DNA from: Catonia carolina
Taxonomy: Eukaryota; Arthropoda; Insecta; Hemiptera; Achilidae
DNA length: 64,000 bases
NCBI GenBank assembly: GCA_035578175.1
Contig: JAQMRL010000003.1
Location: 97,385,969-97,449,968, forward strand
Direction of reading: 5' to 3'
Position 1 is the first letter of the stretch. The number at the start of each line of letters is the position of its first letter. The position numbers and the translations under genes were made by a program. Positions 22,830 to 34,694 of the stretch are shown piece after piece. The notes beneath the pieces are model-generated. The model was not told where the DNA came from. It worked only from the letters and a program-made list of their open reading frames with translations, and did no database searches.

Positions 22830-23520
22830 TTGTAATAAAACATAAAAAGTTAAAATATCTAGGAAAAATCATCAACTGCAATCTAAAAGAAAAATCCACT
22901 TGGCAAAACAGAACTTCCAAAATTAAAAAAATGCAAGGAATAACCCGGCAAACGTAAAAACAAAACGCCTTTCAATGCATGCCAAAACCCGCCACTACAA
23001 AACAGTTGTTCTCCAAGATGCGCTTTACGCCAGTGAAAGTCTTTTCTAAATTAAGATTGGAGCTAAAACTAACCAACTTCTTAAAACAGAACGCAGAATT
23101 ATCAGAACCTGCCTTAACAAGAATTATCAAAAAAACAGCGTATGGCGAATTCCTTTTAACGAAACTGTTTATAAGGAAATTAATCCGATTATTAGCGTGA
23201 TGAAGAAAAGGAGGATTTCCTACTTTTTTCACATTTTAAGAATGCCGAATGATAGAATATTGAAAAACTGATCCTCAGGAACTGGAACAGAAAGATTACG
23301 GGACGATACATCGAAGAGGTTAAGAGGGATCTCGAAGAAATTGAACTTGCAATTGAAAACGCGTTTGATAAAGAAAAAATAAGCAGTACTCTAAAAACAC
23401 AGATTTTATCGGGGAAAAGCAGAAACACGCACGGTGGAGGGTACAGATGAGATACGGAAACAAAGATCGGACCGTTTAAAAAAGTACTGGCAGGGCTAGA
23501 CCACCAATACGTTATCCGAA
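22830..23520 (+). pseudogene. RTE-like LINE reverse-transcriptase C-terminal fragment
   Basis: Several frames together read a LINE C-terminus. KKLKYLGKIIN (a Y-L-G box) is followed by E-K-S-T-W, then RHYKTVVLQDALYASESLF (a Y-x-x-V-x-x-x-x-L-Y-A-S-E box), then ERRIIRTCLN, IPFNETVYKEINPI, and KRRISYFFHILRMPNDRI. The last resembles the 'R-R-L-x-F-x-G-H-I-x-R-M' motif found near the end of many insect RTE/CR1-type ORFs. EEVKRDLEEIE follows, and the antisense fragment at 52.1-52.85 kb has REIKEDLEEL at the same place. At least three frameshifts and several stops are present. Confidence 0.8.
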
Positions 23521-24708
23521 GAACACTAGAAATTGATTGGATTAGTGGTCCAATGTGGCCTCAAAATCTAAAAATAAATAAAATAAAAAATAAAATATAA
23601 AATATAAAGGCAAAATACACGAATCAGTATAGTACAAATTTAACCTAAATAAAATTGCACAAATGTAACTTAAATTAAAAATAATAAAATGAAATGAAAT
23701 TAAATTAAACAAAATATGAATTTTAATAAAATGGGGAACTAGGTATCTTCTATAGCAAAAGCTGGGATGGAGGATACCATCCGTGAAAATACAATGTAAG
23801 AGATTTAGCAACACACAGACAATATTAACAAAAATAAAAATAATCACAGTATGTTGATTTGTAAATATGATCGAATTATTAATGTTTTTGATGGTTTTGG
23901 GGTTGATATATTTAACAGGAATATGTCAACGTTTAAGAGGAATATTGTTCATGCTGATCCAGTTGGGACAGCTATATGACAAGTTGGTAGGTGAACTGAG
24001 TAGCCTGCCAGCGTTATTAAGTCATATAGGACTCCTGTTTTGATATTGTTATTTTACTTGTCTGTTAGCTTGGTGGTTTTTCTTGTTGTTAGTATTTATA
24101 TTTTTTCTCCTAGTTATCTTTCCACCCTGTAGGTGTGGTATCATTGCCAATCCCTGCAAAAGTTTACTTATAAGGAATATAGGCATATGTAGATAGTTAA
24201 GTGTTTTTTTTGACGTCCCCTGGATTTACGTCCGGGTAAGTAATTGCAGCGTTTTCAAAGATATCTATCTGTTGCTGCATTTTTTCAACTCATGTCGGTC
24301 GTCCCTGTTAGTTCCTTTCATTGAGGTTGGGATGGCTGTAAGGGGTGGTAGAGGCCATTATAAAAAAAAACAAAAAATATGAATTACGACAATCTTTGAC
24401 CGCAAAGTAGAAGCGGATAACTAATCAAAAGTAAAAGTAAATATAAAAAAGTACCAATTACATGCCTTGCACATATTAACAAAAAAAAAGAAAAAGAAAA
24501 GAAAACCCAAAACTTAATAGTTAATAAAGAAAATGAAAAAACTAACATCGGAAAAATGTTTTTGTATCCTTAACCGTAACCGTAAAAGGGTTCAAATTTT
24601 AGTTCAATATTGAAGAGAAAACTATGATACTTTGAACGAACCGTACATTTATCTAATTATTGCAAAATATTTGAGTCAAGAAAGATTACCCAGTTAATTG
24701 AGAATGTT
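23521..24708. other. Unassigned stretch, probable LINE 3' UTR
   Basis: It follows the LINE fragment without a clear boundary. From ~23950 to 24380 the sequence is less AT-rich and ends in GGTAGAGGCCATTATAAAAA plus an A-rich tail, which looks like the 3' end of a retroposon. I cannot match it to another copy in the window. Confidence 0.35.
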
Positions 24709-24870
24709 TTTACTTTTTTTAGTAATAATGACTAAATAAGTCTTGGGTTGTGCGTTGGAAATGATATGAGGTAATATACTATTGAAAAATGCCAGACGTG
24801 ATCAGGAATCGAATCCGGGATAGAAGCCAGTTGCGCTGAACACTACACCACGAGCCGGCTTAATGGCCAA
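24709..24870 (-). mobile_element. Family C tRNA-derived SINE
   Basis: On the minus strand: A box TGGTGTAGTG, AACTGGCTTCTATCCC, B box GATTCGATTCC, then TGATCACGTCTGGCATT, a short body and an A tail (TTACTAAAAAAAG). The head matches the 53.9-kb copy. Confidence 0.75.
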
Positions 24871-26414
24871 TTGGGAAATGTGTTCTATGTACAAATCCTG
24901 TTTGTATTAAGTAGTCCGTCGATGGTTTTACGGTTAAAATTTATATCTTTTGATTAAGTACTAACTGATTTTTAGGGTATCTAAAATATTTTTAAATCTA
25001 AATATTATATCAACGTTATGAAAGTGTCACCAAATTTTTGTAACCTCCTATAACGCTGTAGTCAGTAAGTATTGGATAAACTTCGTATCTTATTTGTAAC
25101 ATAATATATTGTCTTAGATAAAATACAAAGCGAAAACAATCAATCTGGTCAGGTTATAAGCGAATGGTGTAAACTGAAAATAAATCTGTCGAAAAGTTGT
25201 GTCGTTTATTGAATATGTACCTACTTAGTCAGATTATTTTAGTGTAACGAATACATTCAACCCGACTTCAATAACAGCGAGAGTGGTAATAATAACTGAA
25301 AGGACCGTGTTGCTGTTTGAAACGTTCGGAAGGACGAAGGGAGTCAATCAGAAATTGAAATGAGGCCGATTACTTTTGCCGACATGGTTATTGAACCACA
25401 ATACAACACCACAATTGTACCACATTCCACCATAACTGATCATAAAGTAATAGTAATAATTCCCCCTCCCTGTAGTAACAATTGTTTATGTTACTGTATC
25501 CCTTCCTGCTAAGTTCAGCCACGGCCGTTGAGATTGGATCAAAACCAATTAATTTGATAAATGAATTGAGTAACGTATTATTGTTTTTATTATTACCATT
25601 TACCCCTATTGTTATTCGGAATTCTTATCGATTTTCAATGCAATACTTAGGAATTTTATTATTTCATAATCCGAAGTTCCAATAATTGTATAAATGGAAC
25701 TATGTGGTCGACCCCGATTATCCGGTTCAATAAAAGGAATGTAACTAAGCTTGGATGATGGAGAGTTCTTCGGTATGCTGAGAATGTTTCGTTGGATGTT
25801 ATGATTGCCTTCAATTGTGGTTGTTTTGGGAATCAGCCGGCTTGTTATTCGGAGTCAGCTGGTTTACCGTTTCTTTCCTCACTGTACTGAATACTGTCAT
25901 TTCAAATCATTGTATTAAACCTAAGTAAATACACTTAATCTTCATTCCTAATTCAACATGTTCATTTCACTTAATACAACATCTGGCAGTAAAATTCATA
26001 CTCCCGTTCGTAAACATTCTGAAAACTGCTAGTAAAATTTCGTCTCTCCTGGTTTTGTAAATACCTAGCCTATCTTAACAACTAGACTATTAATTCGACT
26101 TAATAAAATTAAAATATTTTACAATAATTTTACAGTTGGGTAGCTTACAAGTAAACCAAGATTTAACAATTTATCTGACGAATAACTTATATGACCAAAA
26201 TGAGTAGGCCTAAATTTAAAAATTAAAATGTTAAATTGCAACGTAGGTTTAAATACCTACGGTATTCCTATACCTATTCCTATATACCTAAGGAATTATA
26301 AGAAAATTACTTATATTTTATATTATTTTCAAATATGAAACAAAATTTTAATCCGTAGTGAGTTTCAGTATAAAATGTTTAACAGACCAAAATCTATTTT
26401 AAAAGAAATATATA
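24871..26414. other. Unassigned stretch
   Basis: I see no gene. The longest open frame (25482-25685) is hydrophobic and AT-driven and matches nothing I know. Confidence 0.4.
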
Positions 26415-26697
26415 AACTTTAATCTGGCTTACGGTGTCCAGCGCTTTGGAGTAGCGGCAGAGACTAATTTAAAGTCGATTCAGGGCTTTCAATCAAACTT
26501 CTTGACTTGCTTCTAGCGTTACTTTTTATGTATTCAATAAAATCCGACAGAAATGGAACTAACCGCGTCCTTCTATAGTAAATTTTACGAACGACTAAAT
26601 GTCCATCCAAACCAACTAGCCCGAGATCTAGCTACAAGGAACTTCCTAACTGTGCGACGTCTAAACCGAAAATGGAGTAGAGACCTCTTGGTCTGAA
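26415..26697 (+). pseudogene. Jockey-type LINE, 3' end of RT ORF
   Basis: One frame reads YGVQRFGVAAETNLKSIQGF, as in the Y-G-x-Q-L-W-G-x-A region of Jockey reverse transcriptases. Another reads FYSKFYERLNVHPNQLARDL, then V-R-R-L-N-R-K-W-S-R-D-L-L-V and a stop. 'Y-x-x-R-L-x-x-H-P-N-x-L-A' followed by an R-R-L-x-R-x-x-x-x-D-L end is the usual Jockey C-terminus. A frameshift in between marks it as dead. Confidence 0.8.
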
Positions 26698-28397
26698 TAA
26701 CGAACAACACCCGTAGTTATAAATGGAGACAGTACCACTGGGTACCTCTTCTCTTTAAAATAAAATTGTCCACCACCATTTAAATATAATTACTCGTATA
26801 CGGAAATTCTGCAGCCCAATATAAATTACCGTAATAATAAGTAAAGACAAAAAAATATTGGTAAAACATACGAATAAAGTCAATGAGTTTAAAAAATTTA
26901 ACTTAGTTCATATTTATCTTATTAATGAGTTCATGATATATATATTTTCTTAAGTTTTTACAATATTTAATAATCTATTCTAGTCAAAAACATATTAAAA
27001 TATAAAAAATTGAATTATGAAATAAATACAACGAAAGAAAATATTTAAATCTTAAAATCCGGGAACCTAAATTCTTAAAAAAACTTTAGCTCAATGTTTT
27101 TGAATAAGTCGATTAAGTAATCGATAAGGCACGGTTTAAACTTACTTTGGTAAAACCAAAACTATGTGAAACAAAAACCAGCATTAAAATAGGATTTTTA
27201 TTGTAAGGATTACCAGAAAACTTGAGAGGTAATATCAAATGGATTTAGTAAAACGATTTAACTTTGTATATACGTATTTTATATTCAAGAACGAAATCGG
27301 ATATTTAAAGAATAAAGAATTAAATATATATTTTCTATTAATAACTGTATTATTCTTATATTTTAGATATGTATTATAAATAAAAATATAAAAAATAAAT
27401 TTAAGAAAAAAAGAGGATTTAGTTGTTAGAAAAGAATTTCGAAGTATGTGGGCCTATTATAACAACAATCATACAATAAATAGGATAGGGTATATTATAG
27501 AGAAAATTAAAAGATATAAATTGTAACGTTTTATGTCGGCAAGTCATGAATACTTCAAGTTGCCGGGGCCTAAACTTTTAAAAAGATAGAATTCATTAAA
27601 TGTTGATTTCGGATGGAGAGGAGACTGACTAAGAAGTGTTGTATAAGCGATGGAATGATACTAAGAAGCGCGCGGCGGCCAAACAAGATGAAGAAGAAGA
27701 AGAAGAAGACGAAGAAGACGAGAGAGGTAGGATGATAATATTTCATGGGGTTAATTTATAGTTATTATAGGCCAGATGGAGTCGAAGTGAACAAGGTAAG
27801 CCATGTTGCATATCAGAGCTCATCAGTGAAAGAGCATTCATATTGAAATGAGTGTCCCGCTGGGTTGCGTGCCGTGACGTCATCTGAGGCTCATCTAACG
27901 TAACCTATCTGTCCAAGTACTTAAATATGTTGTGCTTATAAATACAATATAATAAACTCGTTTATATAATCAAATATTCTGTAGTACTATATTTTTGATA
28001 ATTACATTATCATTTAATAGGCAATAAAATACAGATATAATACCGAAATTTGACGGATTCTCAAGATTTAAATCAAATTGTAACTTATATTATTCAAATT
28101 AACCTGTACACGATACGGGGAATATATAAAATAATTTTTTGACACCAATACTTGTAAAAACAACTTTAATTTTTTTTAACTTAAGAAATGTTATTTAAAA
28201 TTTTTAAGATTTAAATACTTAACTAAAAATAAGTTACAAATTATAATAAAAAAATGTGTGAAATTAGACAAGTATAATATAATATACTAATAGAATTAAA
28301 AATTTTAGTACTTCATTATGCATTACTTTGACAATATTGTTTCTATTATATTTTTAAGAATTATGTTAACTTGCGGGTATTAATTTTTTTTCCTTAA
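26698..28397. other. Unassigned AT-rich stretch with one GAA tract
   Basis: No gene is seen. At 27690-27725 a (GAA)n tract follows sequence that may be a LINE 3' end (the passage from ~27600), by analogy with other LINE tails here. 27750-27900 is less AT-rich but unassigned. Confidence 0.35.
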
Positions 28398-28571
28398 TGT
28401 GTGTACGTTGCAATCTGTTCAATTTGGAACAAAAAGCAACCCTTATGACCCAATGAAATGAGGATAAGGTGTATGACGTGTAAAAAAAGTGTAATCTCGT
28501 ACAGACTCAGGCCGAACATTCCTGAGAAAGTATAGTTAATTAAACCCCAACCATCAAAGTACACCGGCTAA
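28398..28571 (-). mobile_element. Family B SINE, truncated copy
   Basis: Only the body is present, from GTGTACGTTGCAATCTG to AAGTACACCGGCTAATC. The tRNA head is missing and the next copy follows immediately. Confidence 0.85.
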
Positions 28572-28890
28572 TCCCTAATGCGTGTACGTTGCAATCTGTT
28601 CAATTCAGAACAATAAGCAACGTATGGGATTTGTATCTATGACCCAATGAGATGAGGATGATGTGTATGACGTGTAAATGAGGTGTAATCTTGTACAGAC
28701 TCAGGTCGACCATTCCTGAGAGAGTATGGTTAATTGAACCCCAACCATCAAAGTAGGCCTACACCGGTAACCACTGTCTAGTATTCAAATCTATATAAAA
28801 GTAACTACCTTTACTAGGATTTGAACCAGGAACCTTTGTCTCCGAAAATCAGCTGTTTAACAGCTGATTTTGGCGACGACTTTACCTCAA
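28572..28890 (-). mobile_element. Family B tRNA-derived SINE, copy 4
   Basis: Body and head are present, with B box GGTTCAAATCC and hairpin arms AATCAGCTGTT/AACAGCTGATT; the head is truncated after TTACCTC. Two copy-specific insertions are seen: a ~17-bp CGTATGGGATTTGTATC at 28621, and GGCCTA at 28756-28761 that creates TAGGCCTA. Confidence 0.87.
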
Positions 28891-28997
28891 GTGTAAATAA
28901 CCACGTTTTTTTAGATTTTAATGTATATGAAGATTCTTGTACGAAATTGTAGTAGGATGAATAAAGGTTTCAATACCTATATATTTTTTTTTTAAAT

Positions 28998-29225
28998 TTT
29001 GGATTCAGGTTTCTTACGTATGGGATTTGTAATCTACCCATACTTAAAAACGGCGCGAAACAACTATACAAGACGATGCACGACAATTTGAAGTACATGA
29101 CAACCTTCTCGTACAAAACATGTACACTAGGGTGACACAGACGTTTAAAACGCCTCTGATCAAGGGATCTTCTTGGCCAATCGTAGGACTCTAGTGATGA
29201 CTGCAAGGTACAGTAAAAATAATTC
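28998..29225 (+). pseudogene. Jockey-like LINE 3' end (same family as 6.8 kb)
   Basis: It aligns with the 3' end of the 6810-7771 element: KQLYKTMHDN, then QNMYTR in another frame, then RRLKRL and the GATCAAGGGATCTTCTTGG stretch, followed by the 3' UTR ACTCTAGTGATGACTGCA. Several small indels break the frame. Confidence 0.85.
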
Positions 29226-29513
29226 ATGTTTCGGAACCTTTAACATCATATTTCGAATCCACCAGCAGAACATTTTTTTATTGCTAAAGAAATATTGGAA
29301 ATAGGTGTTAAAAAAATTACTTATTTATTTATTTTTTAATATTAATAATTATTGTTTTAGATCTAAAATTTTTGCAACAATCAGCTGTATCTGAAAATTA
29401 AATGTTACTGAAGAAAATATATTATTAGGTATTCTTAATTTTTTTAGAGAATAAAACAAATTGTCACAATTAAAAAAATGAATAATTAATTTTTTTAATA
29501 TTTCTAAAGGAAA

Positions 29514-30182
29514 TTGCCCAGGATTGCCCAGGGATTTGGTCTGCAGGTCTCTTCAGAAAAAACAAAAGTGATGGGTTTTAAGGGCACAGATCATCTTAGA
29601 AGCAAGATTGTTATCAATGGAGAAATATTGGAGCAGGTGAAGACATTTTTATTCCTCGGATGTGAAGTATCGTACATACAATCAAGAGACGTAGAACTTA
29701 AATTACAAAAATTTCAGCGCCTTATCTATACAATAAGGAAAACTTTGGTGGGAAAAGTAAGGAGAGAAACGGTTTTGAAGTTTTATAAAACACTAGTGCT
29801 GTCAGTCCTGTTATATGGATCTGAAAGCTGGACGTTAACCACTCAGCAATTAACTAGAATCGTAGCTGCAGAAATGAGACTGTTGAGGCCCCTAGCGGGG
29901 TACAGTTTGCTGGACCATAAGAGGAATGAGGATATACGAAATGAGCTTGGGATGCTGTGTGTAACGGGTGCGATCGCTGGTTATAGGCAGAGCTGGTATG
30001 AGCATGTGCTAAGAATGGCAGATGAGCGAGCACCGAAGATTATCCTTAATTACCAACCGGTTGGGCGACATAACATAGGAAGACCAAAGAAAAGATGGCT
30101 ATCGCAAGTAACTTAAAGATTTGCTAGCTTGAGAACGGAACAGGACTACAAGGCCTAAACCGTGATGCTTATGATGATGATG
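29514..30182 (+). pseudogene. LINE reverse-transcriptase C-terminal ORF (200 codons open)
   Basis: An open frame (29514-30116) begins within the RT palm-thumb region. FGLQVSSEKTKVMGF (the 'G-L-x-I-N-x-x-K-T-K-x-M' box) is at residues ~8-22 and FLFLGCEVS at ~45-53. KFYKTLVLSVLLYGSESWTL is at ~88-107, HKRNEDIRNELG at ~133-144, and YRQSWYEHVLRM plus a GRPKKRW end (~190-196) follow. This order is typical of the C-terminal third of insect 'endonuclease-reverse transcriptase' LINEs. The catalytic FADD box and everything upstream are missing (5' truncation). The 3' UTR ends in (ATG)n at ~30165-30182. The frame is unbroken, so the insertion is probably young. Confidence 0.92.
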
Positions 30183-30594
30183 AATATTTCTAAAATTTTT
30201 TAACAATAAAAATATTTTTCCGCTGATTGATTTGACCCACCTATCTCTATACCTCCATGCAACAACGTTACCATTTCTCCAAACATTCAATGTGACATAG
30301 TTATAAAATTTACAATACCTAAATAGAAAACGGTTACAAATTTATGTATTTACCTATTTTAAGATAAAATACAACTTAAAATGTTTCAAAATTAATATTT
30401 TTAAAAGGTTTAAACATTTTATAATGATTCTTGATCATAACAAATCTTTTATTATTTGTGGGAAGAAAATATTAACAAACTAATGAAAATTAATGCTATT
30501 TCCCTATGGTTTAAATTCCATGGGACACCCGGTAAATTCTTAATGTTTCATACAGTGACTGTATATTTAACTCGGTGCGTATGTTTCGTTACGT

Positions 30595-30900
30595 ACTCTA
30601 TTTAACCGGATACAATCTTTGGCTCTCCGCAAAAATCTCATTTCAGCACCCTGGATTAGTTTGTTTGTAATGACACCCATGTTTCACTCTCACATGTTAT
30701 GAGTGGTACAGCCATTATTGCTTTATAAAATTTCATTTGGTTGACCTGTCTCGTTTTCTTTCCTATTGTCCTACGAATAGAACCACATACAGCGCTGAAT
30801 TTTGCCTGTTTCTTACTCACGTCATCATCATCTTTGTCTTAGCAAATCATCCATCCAAAATATTTTAAAACTCGAAATAGTTCTAGTAGTACACCTTACA
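30595..30900 (-). pseudogene. LINE reverse-transcriptase fragment, antisense
   Basis: The minus strand reads FRVLKYFGW, then KQAKFSAVCGSIRRTIG, KKTRQVNQMKFYKAIMAVPL and TCESETWVS. This corresponds to the Y-L-G ... F-x-x-I-x-G-x-I-R-R ... F-Y-K-x-x-x-V-P-x-L-x-Y-G-S-E-x-W region of the same broad LINE class as at 29.5 kb, but a different family. Stops and a lost YG mark it as decayed. Confidence 0.75.
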
Positions 30901-31812
30901 GTTTAGTAGCATTTAGTTTGAAGCACTACACCACATAGCGTTGTATTAGTAGTATCATCAAAACTCTAATTATATTATTTTTTTATCTTATTCGTAAAAT
31001 TTCGTTACGACTTTAACAAATTTAAACTTTCAAATTTATGGCTGAATGCCGAAAGTATCCGCGTTACAACCATGTAAAAAAGTTTTAAATCCGTTTGGTA
31101 GATATCTGAATTTAAGGAGAAACAGAATTTCAATGTGAAATACATTGAACCAGATTCTGCTTTTTAAATATATGATTTTTCATACACTTAATTTGTGTTC
31201 TGATCTCATAATTTACATATTAGTTTAAATTTATTTCTTTTCCAAAACTCCTTCATTCTTCCAGTTTGCTGTTTCATAATTCTTTTATTTATTTTTATGA
31301 TTCCTAATTTATTTTATTTTTCTCTGGAAATCAAAACTTATCAATTTCTTACCTAAAATTTCCTTTCCTTTGGTTAGTTCTTTTGAAATATTCAATATAA
31401 TAAACTTATTTCGTTTACCTTAAACCAATTCTTTTTCGTTATTATTCTACAAATATTTTCTTGATTAATCTGTATTCATTCATTCTGTTATTGATGCAAA
31501 TATATTCTATGTAATTCTACTCTTTTTCTGATTTTTTCTATTTTTTCACCATACCCCTTAATTTCACTTGAGAAATAAAACACTGAAAACTATTAGAAAT
31601 AATTTGTAATCAAATTATTTTAGTATACTATTTGTACTGCTCTGTCCAAAGATTTGGGACAGTTTATCTTGGCCACTCCTAGCTAATGCCTCATCAGTCT
31701 CTAATTTGCGTTATGTGTAGTACAGCCTTCCCATTTCCTAATCCAAATTTTATAACTTGTCATGTACAATGTATATTATTCTACGGGACAATAAAGTTTA
31801 TTAATTTCTTTT
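30901..31812. other. Unassigned AT-rich stretch
   Basis: Nothing recognised. Confidence 0.4.
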
Positions 31813-32200
31813 GTTGTTGAGGTAATCAGCCAAAGACTAGTTTGAACCTCTAGAGGCCTGACTAAGTAAAACTAGGAGTGAGGTGGTTTACAACTGCCTT
31901 TCTCACTGAATGTAAAAGTTTGCTTATCACTATGCCAGGCCGTCCGAAAAGCATCTAATTTCTACCCTGCAAATGACACCTTCACTTCATTCACCACAGG
32001 GCTGACTGTATAATAAAATTCATTACTCTCAGAGAAGATAACTCTGACAAATGTATTTTACACATCTACCTCTTCTGTTCTTAAATGCTTCAGTCATATA
32101 ATAGGCTGACCATGTGATGAAAAACAGAACTATTTTTTGTAGCCCGGGAACTAGCAGATCGAGTGCAAATAATTTTAACACTCCACCTGCCTGTTATGGT
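31813..32200 (-). mobile_element. Family A retroposon, copy
   Basis: Near full length with both conserved ends, minus-strand start CCATAACAGGCAGGTGG. The tetraloop hairpin is mutated here (CAGCCAAAGACTAG). Confidence 0.85.
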
Positions 32201-33224
32201 CAAATCTCTTTTGATCTTAATTTGTACATTTTTTGGTCCTTGTTTGTTGCTAACTCTTTTCTCTGAAATATAATTAAAAGTTAAATTTTTTTTATGCAAA
32301 GTTTATAATTATTTATTTTTTAACGGGTTAGACTCAGAAAAACTTGAATTGAATAAAGTCTATTAGGTGAGTACATAAAATGTGATTTTATTCGACAATA
32401 TTACATCGTTGTTGGCTCAAATTGTTGTTCGTTATAACGTTTCTGGAAAGAAGATTGTTTTAAAATAAAATTCTGTCCGATTGAAAGCGAAGCCAAGTTG
32501 AATTGTTGATGAACACCAACGAATGGTAAAAAAAGACGACACAGTTTCTGTTCTCGTTTGATGAAACTGGTTGTTGTTAATAAATTAGCATCGTCTAAGG
32601 TGTTGGGTTGACACCACCCAAGATAGGTGTAAGTATGGTGAATACACCGTACTATACGCTCAAGCCGAACCATGAAATATAACCTGGACTACTCCAGACG
32701 GTCTGTCTGTCTGTCCATCTGCTTACTTGCTGATGGTGCGTCTACTTCTTCTTCTTATTCTTCTTCTACTACTACTACACACAGGCCATTTGCATAGAAT
32801 GATCTTCACCTCCCCGCCGCCAGGGTAGAATGATCTTTACCCCGCCTCTTTCTTCATCAACGTCTACCTTTATATTTTCTTTATAGTCTTTCTTTTCTTT
32901 ACCAGCTTCTTATTTCAATACAAACATCTACTTTGAATTTTATACAAAACAGAGATAGGCCAAGTTTTCACAGAAAATAAAGTCCCTTTATTTTTACTTA
33001 TAAGGCACTCTGGTTTTGTTTGCATAAAATGTAATGGTCTCAGGTATGTCTGATGTATACATTTTACTAAAATAGGTGAAATAGACTTACATAATTTTAT
33101 ATTAAATTCTTGAATAATGTGTTTATTCGTGATAGAAAATAAATAAAAGTTTCATTTGGGTTTAAGTTACTCTAATCTAAATAAAAAATCCTTTGTGTAT
33201 TCAACTTTAAGATTTCTTCTTTGT
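32201..33224. other. Unassigned stretch with microsatellite
   Basis: A minus-strand 90-codon ORF at 32401-32673 matches nothing I know and is not called a gene. TTC/TAC-rich simple sequence lies at 32740-32780, followed by a pair of AGAATGATCTT repeats (~32797 and 32827). Confidence 0.4.
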
Positions 33225-33480
33225 TATATTCTTCTGCTTCTTCTAGTCCCATATCCTCAGTGGACGTTCGCAATCATCATCTAGTCCTATCCAGTGCAAA
33301 TTGGAAAAGGTCAACTGAAATGAGACCAGTCCATTGTCTCAGGTTTTTAAGCCAGGATGTTTGTCGGTAAGACCTCTTCTCCATTCAATTTTTTTCTGCA
33401 GTGCTAGACTCAGCAACTCATATTTACCCCGCCTCATGATATGAACAAAGTAAAAGATGTTTCTTCGCTTGATAATCTTT
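33225..33480 (-). pseudogene. LINE 3' end, antisense
   Basis: The minus strand reads RNIFYFVHIMRRGKYELLSL, then QKKIEWRRG. After a 1-base shift it reads SWLKNLRQWTGLISVDLF and FALDRTR, and finally MIANVH just before an AGAAGAAGCAGAAGAA tail. The K-I-x-x-R-R-G ... S-W-L-x-x-L-R-x-W-T-G ... M-I-A-N-V series is the familiar C-terminus of insect LINE 'endonuclease-reverse transcriptase' proteins. Confidence 0.85.
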
Positions 33481-34277
33481 AGAATTTCTTTCTCCCTCTA
33501 CCCCATGGAAAAAGTTGAAGGGTGAAGAGGGGTCATGGCCGAAGACTAACGTGCTGGCTTAAAAGCTTGAGAATATGGAGTAGTCTCACTTCAACCGACT
33601 GTTTCGGGTATTAGCTTAGTATATCAAAATTTAAATTTTAATCTCGAAATTTTAAATTAAATTTACGAAGTTCCTCTATCGGAAGACTTTCTTCGATCAT
33701 GACATAAAATAATAACTCATCTACTCGATATCCTACATAAGAATCACGGTTACTAAGAATACTGTAGACTGTAGATTTTGCTGAAATGTATATCAAAAAA
33801 ATTTCCAGAACCTAACTGGGAACTGAAACTCAGACGTACCGCTTTTTTTAATACAACCGAATCTACAGCTCTAAGCCACTGTACCGTTAAAAGTAGCCAA
33901 CTCGCGCACGTAACTATCTAAAACATATTTTTTTAAATTATGTTAATTGATTGATTTCCGATTTAAACTTACACTTAAAACGAAAACCGTATATTGCCGA
34001 AGGACCACCATTAAGTTCGTAAGTCTAGTGGAGACTTTTCAATGGTATAACGTATATAACACATACGTTCGTTCACTCAAAAAGACTCAACATTTGACTG
34101 TTTGTAAGACATCGGTAAGGAAAACTCGGTTACCATGACAACGAACAAACAAACGGTCGTGGGCCAGATGACAATGCACACCGAAAACAAATCAAGAAGG
34201 CAGGAACGCGGCAACACCTGATTCAAAATAAGCTGAATACTGAACAAATGCATTTCATATAATATAGTAGTGTGCTC
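33481..34277. other. Unassigned, with two weak tRNA-like heads
   Basis: At ~33530-33600 (plus) and ~33820-33893 (minus) there are A-box-like TGGCCGAAGAC and TGGCTTAGAGC motifs with poor B boxes. They may be SINE relics but I cannot define their ends. Confidence 0.35.
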
Positions 34278-34674
34278 GTAACAGGCAGGTGGAGTGTTAA
34301 ATTATTTACACTCGATTTAATAGTTCCAGGGCTACAAAAACAGTTCTGTTTCTTATTACATGGGTCAGCCAATTATATGACTGAATCATTTAAGAACAGA
34401 AGAGGTAGAGGCGTAAAAGACGCTAGTTAGGGTTATCTCCTTTGAGAGTAATGAATTTCATTAAACAGCCTGATCCTATTGGGAAAGAAGTGAAGGTGTT
34501 ATTTGCAGGGTGGAAAGTAGATGATTTTCAGAGGGCCCGGCATGCAGATAAGCATACTTTTTCACTCAGTGAGGAAGGCTCAGTGAGGAATAACAAACCA
34601 TCTCACGTCTCGTTTTACTTAGTAAGCCTAAAAAGGTTGACACCAGCCTTTCAGCTGATAACCTAAACAGCATA
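34278..34674 (+). mobile_element. Family A retroposon, copy with open frame
   Basis: Plus-strand copy, start GTAACAGGCAGGTGGAGTG and end GATAACCTAAACAGC. It carries an open 74-codon frame (34442-34666) beginning MRVMNFIKQPDPIGKEVKV, homologous to those at 10.8 and 56.1 kb. A short duplication (CTCAGTGAGGAAGGCTCAGTGAGGAA) is specific to this copy. Confidence 0.87.
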
Positions 34675-34694
34675 ATACATAGTATATAACAGTA

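Noticed and set aside
32401..32673. 90-codon minus-strand ORF as a gene
   Set aside because: No domain or relative recognised; kept as unassigned sequence.
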